From Undaria pinnatifida (lineage: Eukaryota > Sar > Phaeophyceae > Laminariales > Alariaceae): 64,000 bases of DNA. The notes beneath the pieces were generated by a model. That model ran no database searches, had not been told where the DNA came from, and saw only the letters and a list, made by a program, of their open reading frames with translations. The stretch lies in the NCBI GenBank assembly GCA_012845835.1, contig JABAKD010000007.1, forward strand, positions 13,642,011-13,706,010, given 5' to 3'. Below, one piece after another: positions 20,030-32,044 of the stretch. Both the position numbers and the translations under genes were made by a program. Positions within the stretch are counted from its first letter, which is position 1. Each line of letters starts with the position of its first letter.

Positions 20030-22560
20030 CCCTAAATATGGTGGAACGGTGAAGAGCGTGAAACGTTCAACAGCGTGTAACGGTAAATGTTGTGTAACGG
20101 CAAAGGTCGTGCAAATTTACGGATAGTGTAACGGGGAAAGAGCGTGTACAACAGGCAAAGAGCGTGAAGTGGCGATTCGCGTTTCACGGAATATACCGTG
20201 TAACGGCAAAGAGCGTGCCTCGGTAGATAACGTGTAACGGCAAACAGCGTGTAACGACAAAACGGGCAATGGTATTGAGCATCGAAGGCAAAGATTTCGT
20301 AACGTGTAACTGCGGAGGGGGCGTAACGGTAGAGTGCGTGAAACGGGCAAAGATCGTGTAACGGTATAGATTGTGTAACGGAAAAAGAGCACGTGTAACG
20401 GCAAGAGCGTGCTACGTCAAATATAGTGCGTAACTGAGAAATTGTGTAACCGCGAAGATCGCGTATCGGTAAATATTTTGTAACGATAAACATCGTGTAA
20501 CGGAAAAGAGCATGTTACCACCAAGAGCGTGTAGCGGCCTAAACCACGCAGTCGCAAATAGCGTGTAACGGCAACGAAAAGGTCACAGTAACCATTGCGC
20601 AGCCGCCAACAGCATCTAATGCGAGTAAAAATACCATGCAACGGGGATCATGTAACGGCCAATGGAGCGAAACGGCAAAAAACGTGTGATGATTAAGAGC
20701 GTGTAACCGCAAAAATCGTGGAACGGCAACATAATCTAATGTAACTGCAAATAGCAAATACCATATAACATCAAGTAGAGTGAAACGGCAAATATGGTTT
20801 AAAGGCATAGATCGTGTAACGGCAAAGAACGTACAACCGCAAATAGTGTGTAACGGCAAATAGAGTGAAACGGTAAAAAGCGTGTGGTGAAAAAGAGCGT
20901 GTGACCGCAAAGTGCGTGTAACGGAAATAACGTGCAACGCAAACAGCACGTAACGTCGGAGAGAGGCTGGCTGCAAGTGCGTGTAACGGCAAGTAGCGTT
21001 AAACAGAAAAGAGCGTGAAACCCCAAAATCGCGTATTATACAACGGCCAAGAGCGTGAAACGAAAAATATCGTGCAGCTATAAAGAGCATGTATCGGTAC
21101 ATATCGTGTAACGGTAAACGGCTTGTAACGGAAAGTAGCTTGTGTGGGCAAACAGCGTAGAACAGATGCATAGTGCGTATAGTAGTACAGTAACCGCAAA
21201 GGGCCGTGTATCCGCAAACTGTGTGTAACGGCAAACATCGTGAAAATCGGTAAAGAGCGTGTAACCGTATAGATTGTGATACGGCCAACACCATGTAACG
21301 GTAAATATCGTGTGACGATAAAAATTGTGCGACGACAAAGATTGTGTGACACCGACAAAAAATGTGTGACGGTAAAGATCATGCGACGGACAAAGATCGC
21401 GTTGCGGTAAACACCGTGTAACGGCAAACATTCTACAACGGTAAAACTCGTTCATCGTATCAGACAAGACGATACGAAACAACAAAAATATCTTCAACAG
21501 GCAAAATAAACAGAAAGGCGAAGTGAAGTGTGAGGGTAAAGATTTAGTAGCGGTATCAAAGAGCGTGACTCGGCAGATGTGCTGTATCAGAAACGAGCGC
21601 ATAACCGCAAAGAGCGTGTAACGGTGAATATCTCGTACTGATGACGTGTAGCATGTAGCGGTAGTTATCGTGTCACGGTAACTATTAATGTGTATCGGTA
21701 AAGTGTAAAACGGCGAAGAGCGTGAAGCGTCAACGAGGGTGTAACGGCAAAAATATGAGCTTGAAACAGCTAACGGAAAAGAAAATAGTTCAACGGTAAT
21801 ATCGTGTGATGGAAAAAGAGCGTGCCGCGGCAAAAATCGTGAAACCGAAAAAGGAGCGTGTTACGACAATGAACCCGTAGCGGCAAAGGGTGTGTAACCG
21901 CAAATATCTTCAAGACGAAGATCGTCGTGTGACGAGAAGGAGCATGTAATGGTAAATACAATAAAACCGGCAAATATCGTGTACCGGTCAACGTCGCGTA
22001 ACGGCAAATAACGTGTATCGTAAAATATTGTGTTACAGGCAAAGGCCGTGTAGCGGTAAAGCTCACGTAGCGGCAAGGAGCGTGAACCGCAAATAGCGCA
22101 TAAAAAGATTGTTGGGTCGGTAGCGCTCGTGGAAATACCGTGTATCGGTAAATATCGTGCAAGGGTGAAAAACGTGTAACCGCAATGAGCGCGAAACGGC
22201 AAGTAACATGTTACCGCAAAGAGTGTGAAAATAAAACGGTGAGAAATATTTAGCGTGTAACGGGGTAAGCGCAAGCAACGGTAACAATCGAATCACGGCT
22301 TTAACATAGTGTAGCGGCAAATAGGGTGTAACGGTAAAGATCGTGTGACGATAAATGGCGTGACGGCAGATAGCGTGTAACGGTAAATATGGTGAAACAG
22401 CGAAATACCGTGTTTAGATAGAAGATCGCGCAACGGCGACGACCGTGCATAGGTGGAGATCGTGAAACGGCGAAAAGCGCGCACCCTCAATGACCGCCAA
22501 ACGGCACAAATAGCGTACAAACGCAAAGATACGAAGTATATGTTAGGCATAAAGCACCAT
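20030..22560. repeat. 17-bp minisatellite, block 2
   Basis: The same 17-bp unit as block 1, more diverged, over 2.5 kb. It gives spurious minus-strand ORFs up to 251 codons. Confidence 0.95.
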
Positions 22561-22710
22561 GATGCCACTAGACCACTTAGTCACCTTGACTCAGCGGTCT
22601 AGTGGATAGCATTGTGTAACCACCAAACTATGTGGTGTGTTAGTTGTGGATAGTGGTACAGTGGGAACCCCGACTCAACAGTCCCCCCTTAATAGCTCAA
22701 ACAAGCGATA

Positions 22711-22998
22711 TTAGCCCCTGTAGAACCCCAAAACCCCTCCCTATGCTAACTTCAAGTAAATTTGTCCACAAAACGGGTTTCCAGTTGTAAAGGCGTTAAC
22801 TACACATTGCTCTTTTACGTAATGGGAAATATATAATAGCTTTTATTATAGGCGGGACGTGCCGATTAGGCCGCTCTTAAGTCCCCAAAGCTCTTATTCT
22901 GGGCGCTCTTAACCCCTTCACAACTGGAAACCCGTTTTTGGGGACAAAATCACTTGGATTTAGTATAGGGAGGGGTTCGGGGGCTCTAAAGGGGTTAA
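22711..22998. mobile_element. Pair of inverted ~90 bp MITEs with 108 bp between them
   Basis: The left copy (22711-22800) is the reverse complement of the right copy (22909-22998). Each has the GGGGTTAA-type end and the core ACTTGGATTTAGTATAGGG. Together they could be one element with 90 bp inverted repeats, inserted in the minisatellite and separating blocks 2 and 3. Confidence 0.6.
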
Positions 22999-23039
22999 GT
23001 CGGATGTCCACTGCGTACAACCAACAGTATGTAAAGAGC

Positions 23040-23462
23040 AAAGAGTATGGTATGTATCGGCAAAAAACAAAATAGCGTGTAACGGGGTAAAAACTAGCAG
23101 TGGTAGCAATAGAATCACGGTCAAAGGTCGTGTAGCGGCAAGTTGTTGGGTGTAACGGTAAATATCATGTAACGGCAAATAGTGTATCGACAGATAGCGT
23201 GTAACGGCAAATATCGTGTAATGGCAAGGAGGATGTAACGGCTGTGATCGCGTATGGCACAGATCGCGTTACAGGAATAGGGTGTAGCGGCAAAAATGTC
23301 GAGTAACGGCAAGTATCGTGTAAGGGTAGAAAGCGTGTAACGGCGAAGACAGTGTACCGATAAATGTCGTGTACCGGTAAAGACCGTATATCGAGAAAAT
23401 AGCGTATAACGGCAAAGAGCGTGTGACGGCAAATGACATGCAACGGCAAATGACGTTTAACG
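23040..23462. repeat. 17-bp minisatellite, block 3
   Basis: Units such as GCGTGTAACGGCAAATATC, ending abruptly at 23462 where a purine-rich AGGGGAG tract begins. Confidence 0.95.
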
Positions 23463-23611
23463 GGAAAAAGAGAGGGGAGAGGATGGGAGGGGAGATAAAG
23501 CAGAACATAGAGGGGAAGGAGAGGAGAGGGGAGGGAGGGGACAGAAGGCAATACAATCCGTGATCATACAAGGCCAGAGAGGACACAAGCGCCCGAAAAT
23601 CCTTTGCTCAC

Positions 23612-23806
23612 CAACGAGATTGTTGTCGTCAAGGTCTATCCTCGTAACGCCAGTCTCGTTAGCCGTTGTCACCCCATACCAAGTGCTTAGATCGAAGCTT
23701 TCGGTCGAATTTAGGACGTCCGACCAGTTGTCGTTGTTGGTCCAAGTAGATCCGCCCAAGGAAAGGTAGAGGCTGACGAGGGCCTCGCGGTCCTCTTCAA
23801 AAGAAC
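23612..23806 (-). CDS. LRR receptor: N-terminal LRR cap exon
   Basis: The exon is 195 bp, phase 1-1, from a likely acceptor at TTTCTCGGAAG to donor GTTG|GTGAGC. The product starts GSFEEDREALVSLYLSLGGS, continues TWTNNDNWSDVLN and LSTWYGVTTANETGVTRIDL, and ends DDNNLVG. The pattern DREALxxLYxxxGGxxWxxxxNW...WYGVT...V..ID/LxxNxLxG is the usual N-terminal cap of plant and brown-algal extracellular LRR proteins, ending with the first repeat. The frame stays open upstream to about 23850 without an ATG, so a separate 5' exon with start codon and signal peptide must exist. I did not find it in the repeats above 23.85 kb. Confidence 0.85.
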
Positions 23807-23839
23807 CTTCCGAGAAACGGGGGAGTGGTATGATATTTG

Positions 23840-24620
23840 ACGATGCGATATGATATGATATGATATGATATGAACCGCAAACATATACTCGAGTACATAT
23901 ATTTGATGAAGTGAGGTGATATGATATGATAGGTTATGATATGATACTGTATGACATTATTCGATGCCATATGATATCATATAATATAGTCAAATGTTTT
24001 TCATCCCTGCATTTTCCGAGCCCCAATCCCATTGATCGAGCCGCCCCCACCGCCCTCGCTCGGTCAATGGTGGGGCACCGGGCGCGCGACGGGGGTTTCC
24101 CTCGAGGCAACCGTCCCAGTCCTGCCGCACCCGGATAGTATAGGTCCCCATCCACGGTTCAGAAATCCTCCCATATCTCTTCAACTCCGACAGCCTGGGG
24201 ACGAAAATTGAGGTCTCCCGGGTCGGCACCACCCCGCACAGTGTGGAAACCCCAATCTCATTAGCTGACCGCTGAGATGGGCTGGAGCGGGTAGAGCCAG
24301 CGCTACCGGGGGAGGATAGAGACCTATCCTCGGTTTAGAGCTCCCTCCGTATATCAACAACCCCGACACTCCGGGGACAACAATGACGTTATTATACGTG
24401 CTATATGGTGTGACATGACATGATATGATATGATTGAAAACGAACTAATTTGGCGTGATGTAATGATAAACTTTGATGTGGTGTGATGTGATACGATAAC
24501 ATACGATGGTATACGAAACGATATTATGTGATGTGATGTGATGTGGAATGATAGGATGTGATTTTGATATGATACGTGATACCATATGGTGTGGCGGGGG
24601 ACATGCTGCTGCAGGGAGCC
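23840..24620. repeat. TGATA pentamer stretches flanking a dispersed repeat
   Basis: ATATG/TGATA microsatellite at 23841-23992 and 24409-24600 flanks a ~370 bp unit (24000-24370). On the minus strand this unit contains WGFHTVRGGADPGDLNFRP, recurring at 30.4-30.9 kb. No 5' exon of the LRR gene is evident. Confidence 0.6.
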
Positions 24621-25400
24621 ATCACAGGAGCACACGGTTCACCCATGCCACGCTAGAGGGAGTACCCACAATACAGAAGTCTGTCAGGTTCCTAATAATT
24701 ATAACAGTCTATTTGGCGGCGGGCTGTAGCACCGACCACCACCACCACCGAATGCATAAATCAAACGAAACAAAACCCACTAACCCAAATCAAAACCGAC
24801 ACCAAACCTGAAAACCGCACTTCGTCATCGCCACTTCGGCAGTACCAACCACCGCAACCATCACCACCAAAAAATAACACAACCCACCAAACCAACGCAA
24901 AACAAAAGCTCAACCAAAGCCAAATGAAACCAAACCAAAGCAAACCAAACCAACCCAAACCAAACGCAAGGCCTAAAACCAAATCAAAACAAACAAAACG
25001 TGAAGCAATGCTCACCTTCGGAGCAGACCGCAGCACCGACCACCACAACCACCACCACCCTCAGCCACATCCTTAGCCTCATCCTTAGCAGTCACTCCCC
25101 GCACACACCACTACCACCACTACTGCCACCACCACCAACCACCACCCCCACCGCCTTGACCTCTATTTATAGTTCTACTCCCACGCCAGAGCTTCGCTTT
25201 CCAGAAGAGAAGAGGCTTGCCTGAGGGTTATAATCCGTCTCCGCCACCTGCAGCAGCTACAGCACCACCACCACCGCTACCTCCAGCACCAACCACCACC
25301 AGCGCCAGCACCAACCACCACTAGCGCCAGCAGCAGCACCACTTTCGCCACCACTACCCCCACCACCAACCAGCAGCAGCAGCTGTAGTAGATAGCTCAC
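24621..25400. other. Low-complexity stretch (CCACCA, CAAACC)
   Basis: Poor CAAACCAAAC-type sequence at 24760-25000, then CCACCA/CAGCAG triplets to 25395. Nothing coding is supported. Confidence 0.5.
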
Positions 25401-25404
25401 GCCA

Positions 25405-25660
25405 AATGATGGTACCCTTGCCGGTTCCGTGTAACCTTACACAAAGAAGTCGGGCCGACTTCTTCGGCCAATCAGCAGCACCAGCAGCCCTCTTGCGGGG
25501 TATCCTCGAATGTTGTGTCGCGGTACCACCCTTGCCGGTTCAGTGTACCCGCACACCGCGAAGTCGGCCCTGCTTCTTCAAGTGGGTCCCCAAACTACGA
25601 CCGTTCCAAGAACTACGCTTTCGAAAGCGACGGGTCAATCTTGCCAGGAAAAAATAGAAT
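25405..25660 (+). CDS. Uncertain 83-codon ORF containing a ~110 bp tandem duplication
   Basis: The frame from ATG 25406 reads MMVPLPVPCNLTQRSRADFF and later VPPLPVQCTRTPRSRPCFF, two copies of one unit about 105-118 bp apart. It ends in a basic tail (RFRKRRVNLARKK). The protein pattern is kept better than I would expect for noise, but there is no known domain and the span is short. It may be a repeat rather than an exon. Confidence 0.2.
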
Positions 25661-26063
25661 ATTAGCCATCGCAAACACGTGAGAAAAAAAGTGAATAAAA
25701 AAACAAGTTCGACCCAAGCAGCAGCGGTAGCCGCAACGACAACAACACAAGGGAGGAGGAAGGAGGAGGAAGGGAGGAGGGGGGGGAGGAGAGGGGGGGA
25801 GGTGGGGGGGCAAAGGGGGCCAGGGGGGGAGGGGGGGGATGAGGAGGGGGGAGGTGAGAGGGGGCCATTGCGGTCGGGGAGAGTGAGAGCGTGGATATCG
25901 AACGAGAAGCGAGTTCCACGGCAACGATATCGACAACAAAAAAAGCAAATCAATCGCTATAGGCTACGGCAAAAGCACTTCGTAGAGTGATGCGAGAACA
26001 GCCGTTCGAAAGGCCTAGCAGCAGGTGCAAGTTTGAAAGTCTGCACAGCCCAAAAGGCGATGT
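25661..26063. other. G/A-rich tract, no gene seen
   Basis: Includes an almost pure GGGGAGG purine run at 25750-25865. Complementary poly-Pro ORFs are artefacts. Confidence 0.6.
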
Positions 26064-26151
26064 TTAACTCCTGTAGAGTCCCAAAACCCTTCCCTATACT
26101 AATTTCAAGTCATTTCCCCCTAAACGGCTTTCCAGTTTTAACGGCGTTAAC
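26064..26151 (-). mobile_element. ~90 bp MITE, TTAACCCC/GGGGTTAA family
   Basis: Reverse orientation, from TTTAACTCCTGTAGAGTCCC to CCAGTTTTAACGGCGTTAAC, with core CCTTCCCTATACTAATTTCA. Confidence 0.6.
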
Positions 26152-27329
26152 GACCACAGCAACGGCCATACGGAAGACATTCAGGAAACTAAGTTTAATA
26201 AATAGGGGTGCATGGTCTTAGGTACACCGCCAGGGGTGCATATAATGTTTTGTGTGGCGCTCTGTCAAGACAGGACACCAAACAGACGTGTCATCGTTAG
26301 AACTACGAGTCGGCAGGATTTCACGACTAAAAACTAATCGACAGGTGCTGTTAGCTAACTAAGTGGCTTTAGTCGGCAAGTCAACCGGCGAAACCAGCTG
26401 ATGGTGAGGTGACTTCCTGACTTAAGCCAGGAGAGCGAAGCGAACCAATCACCCCCCCGCGGACGACGGGGGCCCTGCCAAGAATAAAATAAAAAACGCA
26501 CTCCGCATTCAACAACCCTTCCTGTCAGTATAGAAACCCCATAAGTCGGATAGTCGGCACCTCTAAACCGACTAATAGTCCGACTCTAGCGGCTAGTTCG
26601 TGAGTTTAGTGGTACCGACGCTCAGCTGCTGTGGTGGTCTTTGTTGTCGATCAAGGCTACGGTAGGGGGGATGTTACGACTGTTCTGATATACCATCCCC
26701 TTTTTTCACTACTGTGTCTGAGCTATCATATCACATCATATCATATCATATCATATCATATCATATCACACCACATCATATCATATCATATCGTATCGTA
26801 TCGTATCGTATCATATCATATCATATCATATCATATCATATTATATCATACTATCATACTATCATACTCGCACGAGTGACCCTGCACCTCACTGACAAAA
26901 CCACGCCAGGCGATTTGTTCGGCACAGTAGCGAACCATCTCATTGGGGCTTCGTTTCGAGAATGTTAAACAGCACGAAAGTGCAAGACCCCAAGGAACAG
27001 GGGGGTCACTCGCGCGGGTGACCTGGAGCCACTGCGAAAAAAGGGTCCTGAAAGGGCCTACCGTAGCTTTGGTCTGTCGTTCTGACGTTAACTTGTTCAC
27101 TCAGCATCGCCGTAGCCAAGTCCGTCGCGACGGGACAGGTCCCAGTCACTCTAGAGTGGAAGAATACGTATTTTTTTAAAATAACGCAAGCCTAACGAAA
27201 TAATCTACCAGGTGTACGAGAAAATGTAGATCATAGCTGAAGCAAAAGTCATGCACCAGCCAAGAAATAAAAGCGAAATCAGAAGTCAGCCCACGTATTA
27301 TACGTGTCAGGCTCGTACTGGTAGATACT
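26152..27329. other. Repeat-rich spacer
   Basis: Contains CGACTA/AGTCGG-rich sequence (26300-26600) and an (ATATC)n pentamer array (26717-26870). A ~150 bp unit (26870-27020) has its inverted, diverged copy at 27705-27862, sharing GCGCGAGTGACCCC and TGTCAGTGAGGT. At 27190-27330 is a piece of the element also seen at 39600-39750 and 60300-60420. No gene is seen. Confidence 0.5.
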
Positions 27330-27535
27330 GGGACGCTTTGATGCTCGCAATGCCCAATTTGACGCGAGCCGGCGAGGGAAGAAAAAATGCTGAATTCCTC
27401 TCGCGAAAAAAACGAAGGCACGCACCGTAGTGGGGAGGGGAGAGCCCACCATGTAAACCTGGATCCCACTTACTACTGGCAGGGAGCGCGAGAGTAGTGC
27501 GAGGATAATACATGGGATGAAGAAAAACAACAACC
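27330..27535 (+). mobile_element. 5'-truncated SINE body
   Basis: Shares GACGCGAG, GGGAAGAAAAAATGCTGAATT, CGAAGGCACGCACC and GGGAGCGCGAGAGTAGTGCG with the full SINEs and ends in an A-rich tail. The tRNA-like head is absent. Confidence 0.6.
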
Positions 27536-29171
27536 AAAAACACTCGAGAGAAGGACGATCTGGCATATTTTCACACCTCAAACATATCAGATGATCTATC
27601 CCTACTTGATGATCTACAGTAGGTCTTTCAGGGGAGATCTGTATGCTACAGCTCACGTTACCCGCTGGGAGTTGTACGATCTGTACGATCTATTGTAGCA
27701 AATGTTTCCTCGCGCGAGTGACCCCGCGGTTCCTTTGCGACCTTAAGCTTCCGTGCTGTTTGAATCGTGAGACAAGCCTCCGCAATGGAATGGTAAGCTA
27801 CGCTGCGCCAAAACAATCTCCTAAACGTCAACTTGTCAGTGAGGTACAGAATCCGACGTGGGAGTAGTGGAAACCCAGTAGCGGTACCCCCCTATCATAA
27901 GCGTGCTACATCACAACATCTCACAGCGGCAGATACGGGATGTATTGTAATTGATCTATATGATCTACATGATTCATATTATCCATATGATATATATGAC
28001 ATGTATGGTGTATATATATATGATCATCATTCTTTTTTTTGTATTCGGTCAGGAGTTTTTTTTGTCTCGGCCTCAGCATGGGATTCTCAGGACCGAAATT
28101 GCTCGTTCGATTAGCTTCGTTCGATCGCCGTCTTCGGGGGGCGGCTCCAACGCCCCTTACCCTGCCCTATCCGTTCTGCACCTGGACGTGAACACGGATA
28201 GATGCTGAGCGAGACAAGCGAGAAGTGCGCAAACTTTTGTATTTTGAGCGGTACTCTCCAGTTATTCTTCGGCTCTTGATGTATGGAGAGGTTGACAACA
28301 TACAAATTGACATAATTTCCAAATTGGCGGCACAATTTGTCCCAAAACAAAGAATACCTACACTGAAAAAGAAAAACCCATGGTACCGCGGTAGGTATCA
28401 TAGTATGAATAGTGCATTTGTTTATTGAATTTCGGTGACACGTACGTACGTACACGGATAGATGAGGCAAGCGCACGCATGACTATAGATGAAACTAGGA
28501 GGTGGTGATCACGATTACTACGCCAGAAAAAGCCACACATCAGCGTTGCGAGTGGCTGCGTGCCCGGCCTCGAGAGTGGTATTATACTAGTTCGGGCACA
28601 TCAACATAAGTTTGTACTCGTGCAAGTAATACAGGCACGAGTAAGAGCACACACACTGATGATGCTTTATTACACATACGCTTTTCGTCTGACGTGCGGT
28701 ATAGGGTGTGTGTGTAAAAACAGGGAATATATTTTCGACACAAAAAACTAGGTGAAACATCGTTTCTGCTATTAAGCTGCACCACGCGAAGGTTGTACGT
28801 AGGGGTAGACGGTATCCACAGAAAAACCAGTGGCATGCATTCGTCCCAGTATCGCATCGGCGGGTGGTTCTTTTCCCCGAGAAAATTCGGTGGACAAGTA
28901 GAAGGGGTGTGGAAGGCGTGTTTTTGTTGTTGTTGCCATGGCGCCTGTCTCCGTTGCTGAAGCGGTCGAGTTGGTACGAAACTGACAAATAAAGACGGGC
29001 GATCGATATTATAGTACGCAGCTTGGAAAACATTAGTATCGACCCTAACTTCGTCTAACTCACAGCTGACGTCGTTAGAATAACTTTTTTTCAATCATTT
29101 TGTGTTGCTTCCTACTTGGCGTGCTCCTTGCTGCTGATTGCTTATTGGTGATCTCTAGTGAGCTATATAGA
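27536..29171. other. No recognisable gene
   Basis: Includes the inverted copy of the 26.87 kb unit (27705-27862), an imperfect TATGATCTA repeat (27950-28030) and one end of the TTTGCAAGCTGCG-type element (29027-29088). ORFs are short and overlap on both strands without splice context. Confidence 0.5.
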
Positions 29172-29514
29172 GCCGGTCGCCCCGGTGGTCTAGTGGTTAC
29201 CCTTGAATACTACTAGCGTTGGTCCTTGAGCTCGATTCCCACCGTTGTGAGAGATTTGTCTTTTCTATTTGCAGAAATGCAGAAAAAGGATCAACAAACA
29301 AGTGCTGAGAACGCCTAGCAGCGTGGGTAGGTGCAATTAGACGCGAATCGACGAGGGGAGAAAATGCCGGATTCTCGCGATAAATTTTTAGGCATGTACC
29401 GTAGTGGGGAGGGGGCAGGAGGGCTCGCTATGTGACCCCTGATCTGAGTTATGCTACTACTAAGAGGGAGGGCGAGAGTAGTGCAAGGTTAATAAAAGGG
29501 ATGGGGAAAAAAAA
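29172..29514 (+). mobile_element. tRNA-derived SINE, subfamily 2
   Basis: The head GCCGGTCGCCCCGGTGGTCT, followed by AGTGGTTACC and GAGCTCGATTCCCACC, resembles tRNA A and B boxes of a polymerase III promoter. The body (GACGCGAATCGACGAGGGGA...) and the terminal AAAAAAAA tail follow. No target-site duplication was resolved. Confidence 0.65.
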
Positions 29515-30415
29515 CTGATACAATATAAGAACAGCTTTCAGACCAGCTACACCAACAAGAAATTACAGCAGGGTACAGTGGGGGTATTCCGATTTAAGTT
29601 CACTCCGTGACAAGCCGAAGTAGGCGCTCATTGCTCTTATTTGTTGTCAGGACAATCTAGTATGCCGGGACATGGCGATTTGACCGCTTTTATATCCCGA
29701 ATGGCTTTATCTTTGACGCTCTGGATACCAACTATTAATATACAGATTCGTCCTGAGGTCGAGCGTTTCGTAAGAATTGCGGTCACATGGCGAAATCTTT
29801 GCCCTACTCTAGTGTACAGGAAAACCCGCGAAAGGATTAGCGAGCTTAGTTAGGTTTTTACCATAATAAGCGAAAGAAATCGATATTTTCAGTAAATGCT
29901 TTCGGTGTCGCATAAGCGACAAAGAGGTGATCATTTGCAGGCAAGTTTCCATGATTAGTTGACCATTATGCTAGTCAAATACGCACTCCTTTGGCCTCAT
30001 TTCAGGCTTTCTTTCCACCGTTATTATGCTCGAGTTGTCCCAGTCTTAGTTCCATTTATTATTATGTCGTTTTTCTTTGAACACCCCATTTTTGTTTGAG
30101 ATTGTGCTTATAGCCGGGGGGTCCTAAATCCGGGATACAAATCGCTCTAATTCGTCCATTTATATTGCGCTTGTTGCTGCAGCATGCTGTTGTTGACAAG
30201 TAGTGTTTCTCGCCCTCATTTTGAGCGTGCTTGCTCGGCACGCCAACCTGGTATAATCTTGAAATCGCTATCTTGGGCGACCTACCAGGTACCATGCAAA
30301 CAGTAGCTGGTCGAATTGCGCTCGCATTGCGAACGTTTGCCATGTGCGAGAAGTATGCGAGAAAAACGAGCCGGTCGAAATAACTGTGAGCTAATATTGA
30401 GTCATAACCTACCAG
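29515..30415. other. No recognisable gene
   Basis: A/T-balanced sequence. The longest ORFs (29641-29853, 30062-30343) have no domain or splice support. Confidence 0.4.
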
Positions 30416-30960
30416 CCGATCATGAACACGCCAATGGAGTCGGGGTTGACACGCCGTGCGGGGAGGTATCGACCCGGGAGATCATCGTCATAGTTCCCGC
30501 GTTGTTGGAGCTGTGAGATCCGGAGGATTTCTCAACGGGGCATGGGGCCCTATCTCCTCTGTGTGCGATGGAACTGCCCCCCATTGGTTGGTAGGGTGGG
30601 GCGGCGCTGTGGAGCTCGAACCAACCAGCGATTTTAGCCAACGGAATTGGGGTTTCCACAACGTGAGGGGCGGTGACGAACCGAGAGAACTCGGTTTTAT
30701 TCCCCGGTTTGTCTAACTTTTAGATATATAGAATGTTCTCTGGACCGGGGATTGGACCCTATCGTCCCCGGCTCTAAAATATGCGACCCTCAGCCAATCA
30801 GAGATCGGCCGGTCGGTGGGGTTTGGGATTTTCACACCGTGCGTGGAGTTCTCAATCCTGGTGCTATATTCGTGTTCGTTCCCGGGTTGTCGGAAATGTG
30901 TATGTGTGGATGGATTCTGATCCTGGGATGGAACCCTATCGTCCCTAGATGACGGAAACT
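30416..30960 (+). repeat. Three diverged copies of a ~200 bp repeat, related to 24.0-24.35 kb
   Basis: The units begin near 30430, 30645 and 30815. Each carries GT(T/A)xACACxGTGxGGxG and CCxGGG(A/T). Two encode WGFHNVRGG and VWDFHTVRGV, close to WGFHTVRGG on the minus strand at 24.2 kb. It may be a degraded coding repeat of a transposon. Confidence 0.45.
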
Positions 30961-32044
30961 TCTTGTACAATCCCCGTCCAATGGGCGACCAGCGATCAGA
31001 CATAAAGGCCATACCAGGTATATTATATTTTCGTCAAAAACTGCAGCCTGAAATTCTCAACTGCCAAATTCTTCGTTCAGTGTGCTATCGCGTACTACTA
31101 ATACTCTATGTACCAGATATAAGTGATCTGGAGCAACAAGAAGCAGCATTATAATAGCCCTCGAGGAATTGAATGACAAAGGCAGCGACACCGTGTTTCA
31201 CGCCTAGAATACCGTCAGCAAGTCTCTCCATGATCAGACTACACACACAAGGACAGTCGGTCTGCGGGCCTCGGATCTACATACTATTATGCATGGTGTA
31301 GCAGAAGCTGTGTGACTCAGTGCGCGCCTCTCGGTGGCTACGTAGAGAACATGCAGCATACATGGCCACCGCCTTGCTGGCCCTTAATGCTTGGTTTAGT
31401 CAAAACACCAAGATACACAGGCTATACGTCTATTCGAGGCCAGACTAGAGGGTCAGTTTGTGTGTGGGCTCGGATTTATCCGATCGAAATATGATGAAGC
31501 TCGGAATCGGATTTACGCAAGAAAAGGCAGAAGCAAGTAGTCCATGTTAGTCTCTATCCATATCTAGGCATTTTTTTTCATTCTACAAGCGTAGACTATG
31601 TGTGGTGTCGTAACGGTTTTAACTCTATCGAAAAATGAATCGAACAAGTCGAAGTGCTGCCCTAGCCTACCCGGAGCATGGGTGCCCGCGAATGCCGGCA
31701 CCCATGCGGAGCCCTTGTATGACCTGTAATGTCTGTATGATCGGTACGATCTGTATGATAGGTATGGTCTATATTATATATGATTTCTATGATTTAGATC
31801 ATGATATGTATGATCTATATCATGATATGTATGATTTCTATGATCTACATCATGATCTGTATGATCTATATGATCTAGATAATTAATCCATCATTTTCAT
31901 CTCAGTATGATTTCTGATACCTCTGGTGTATACTATTAACAGCAATACGAAGGGACAGTTAGTCACTGACCAACCAAGCTTAATCCTTCATGAGGACACA
32001 AACATCCCATATGAGCACAAGCGATCAAAGCAGTACACATGCAC
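30961..32044. other. No gene; includes a TATGATCTA microsatellite
   Basis: Imperfect TATGATCTA / TCATGATATG units lie at 31715-31885. Nothing else is interpretable. Confidence 0.5.

Larger units (their letters stand above)
15726..23611 (-). other. Very large intron (7.9 kb) of the LRR receptor gene, mostly satellite
   Basis: Between the N-terminal cap exon and LRR exon 1. It contains MITEs (15896-16062, 19275-19540, 19878-19957, 22711-22800, 22909-22998), a 26-28 bp repeat (16710-17030) and the 17-bp minisatellite in three blocks. I see no LRR exon or other gene. The many minus-strand ORFs come from the satellite. Confidence 0.5.

Noticed and set aside
17374-23586. Many minus-strand ORFs of 100-251 codons with a 17-residue repeat
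   Set aside because: They come from the 17-bp minisatellite. All frames give the same periodic peptide with no start context or splice support.
25540-25953. Proline-rich minus-strand ORFs
   Set aside because: Complement of the GGGGAGG purine run.
29172-29260. Functional tRNA gene
   Set aside because: The A/B-box-like head does not continue into a closed acceptor stem and is followed by a SINE body and A-tail shared with other copies.
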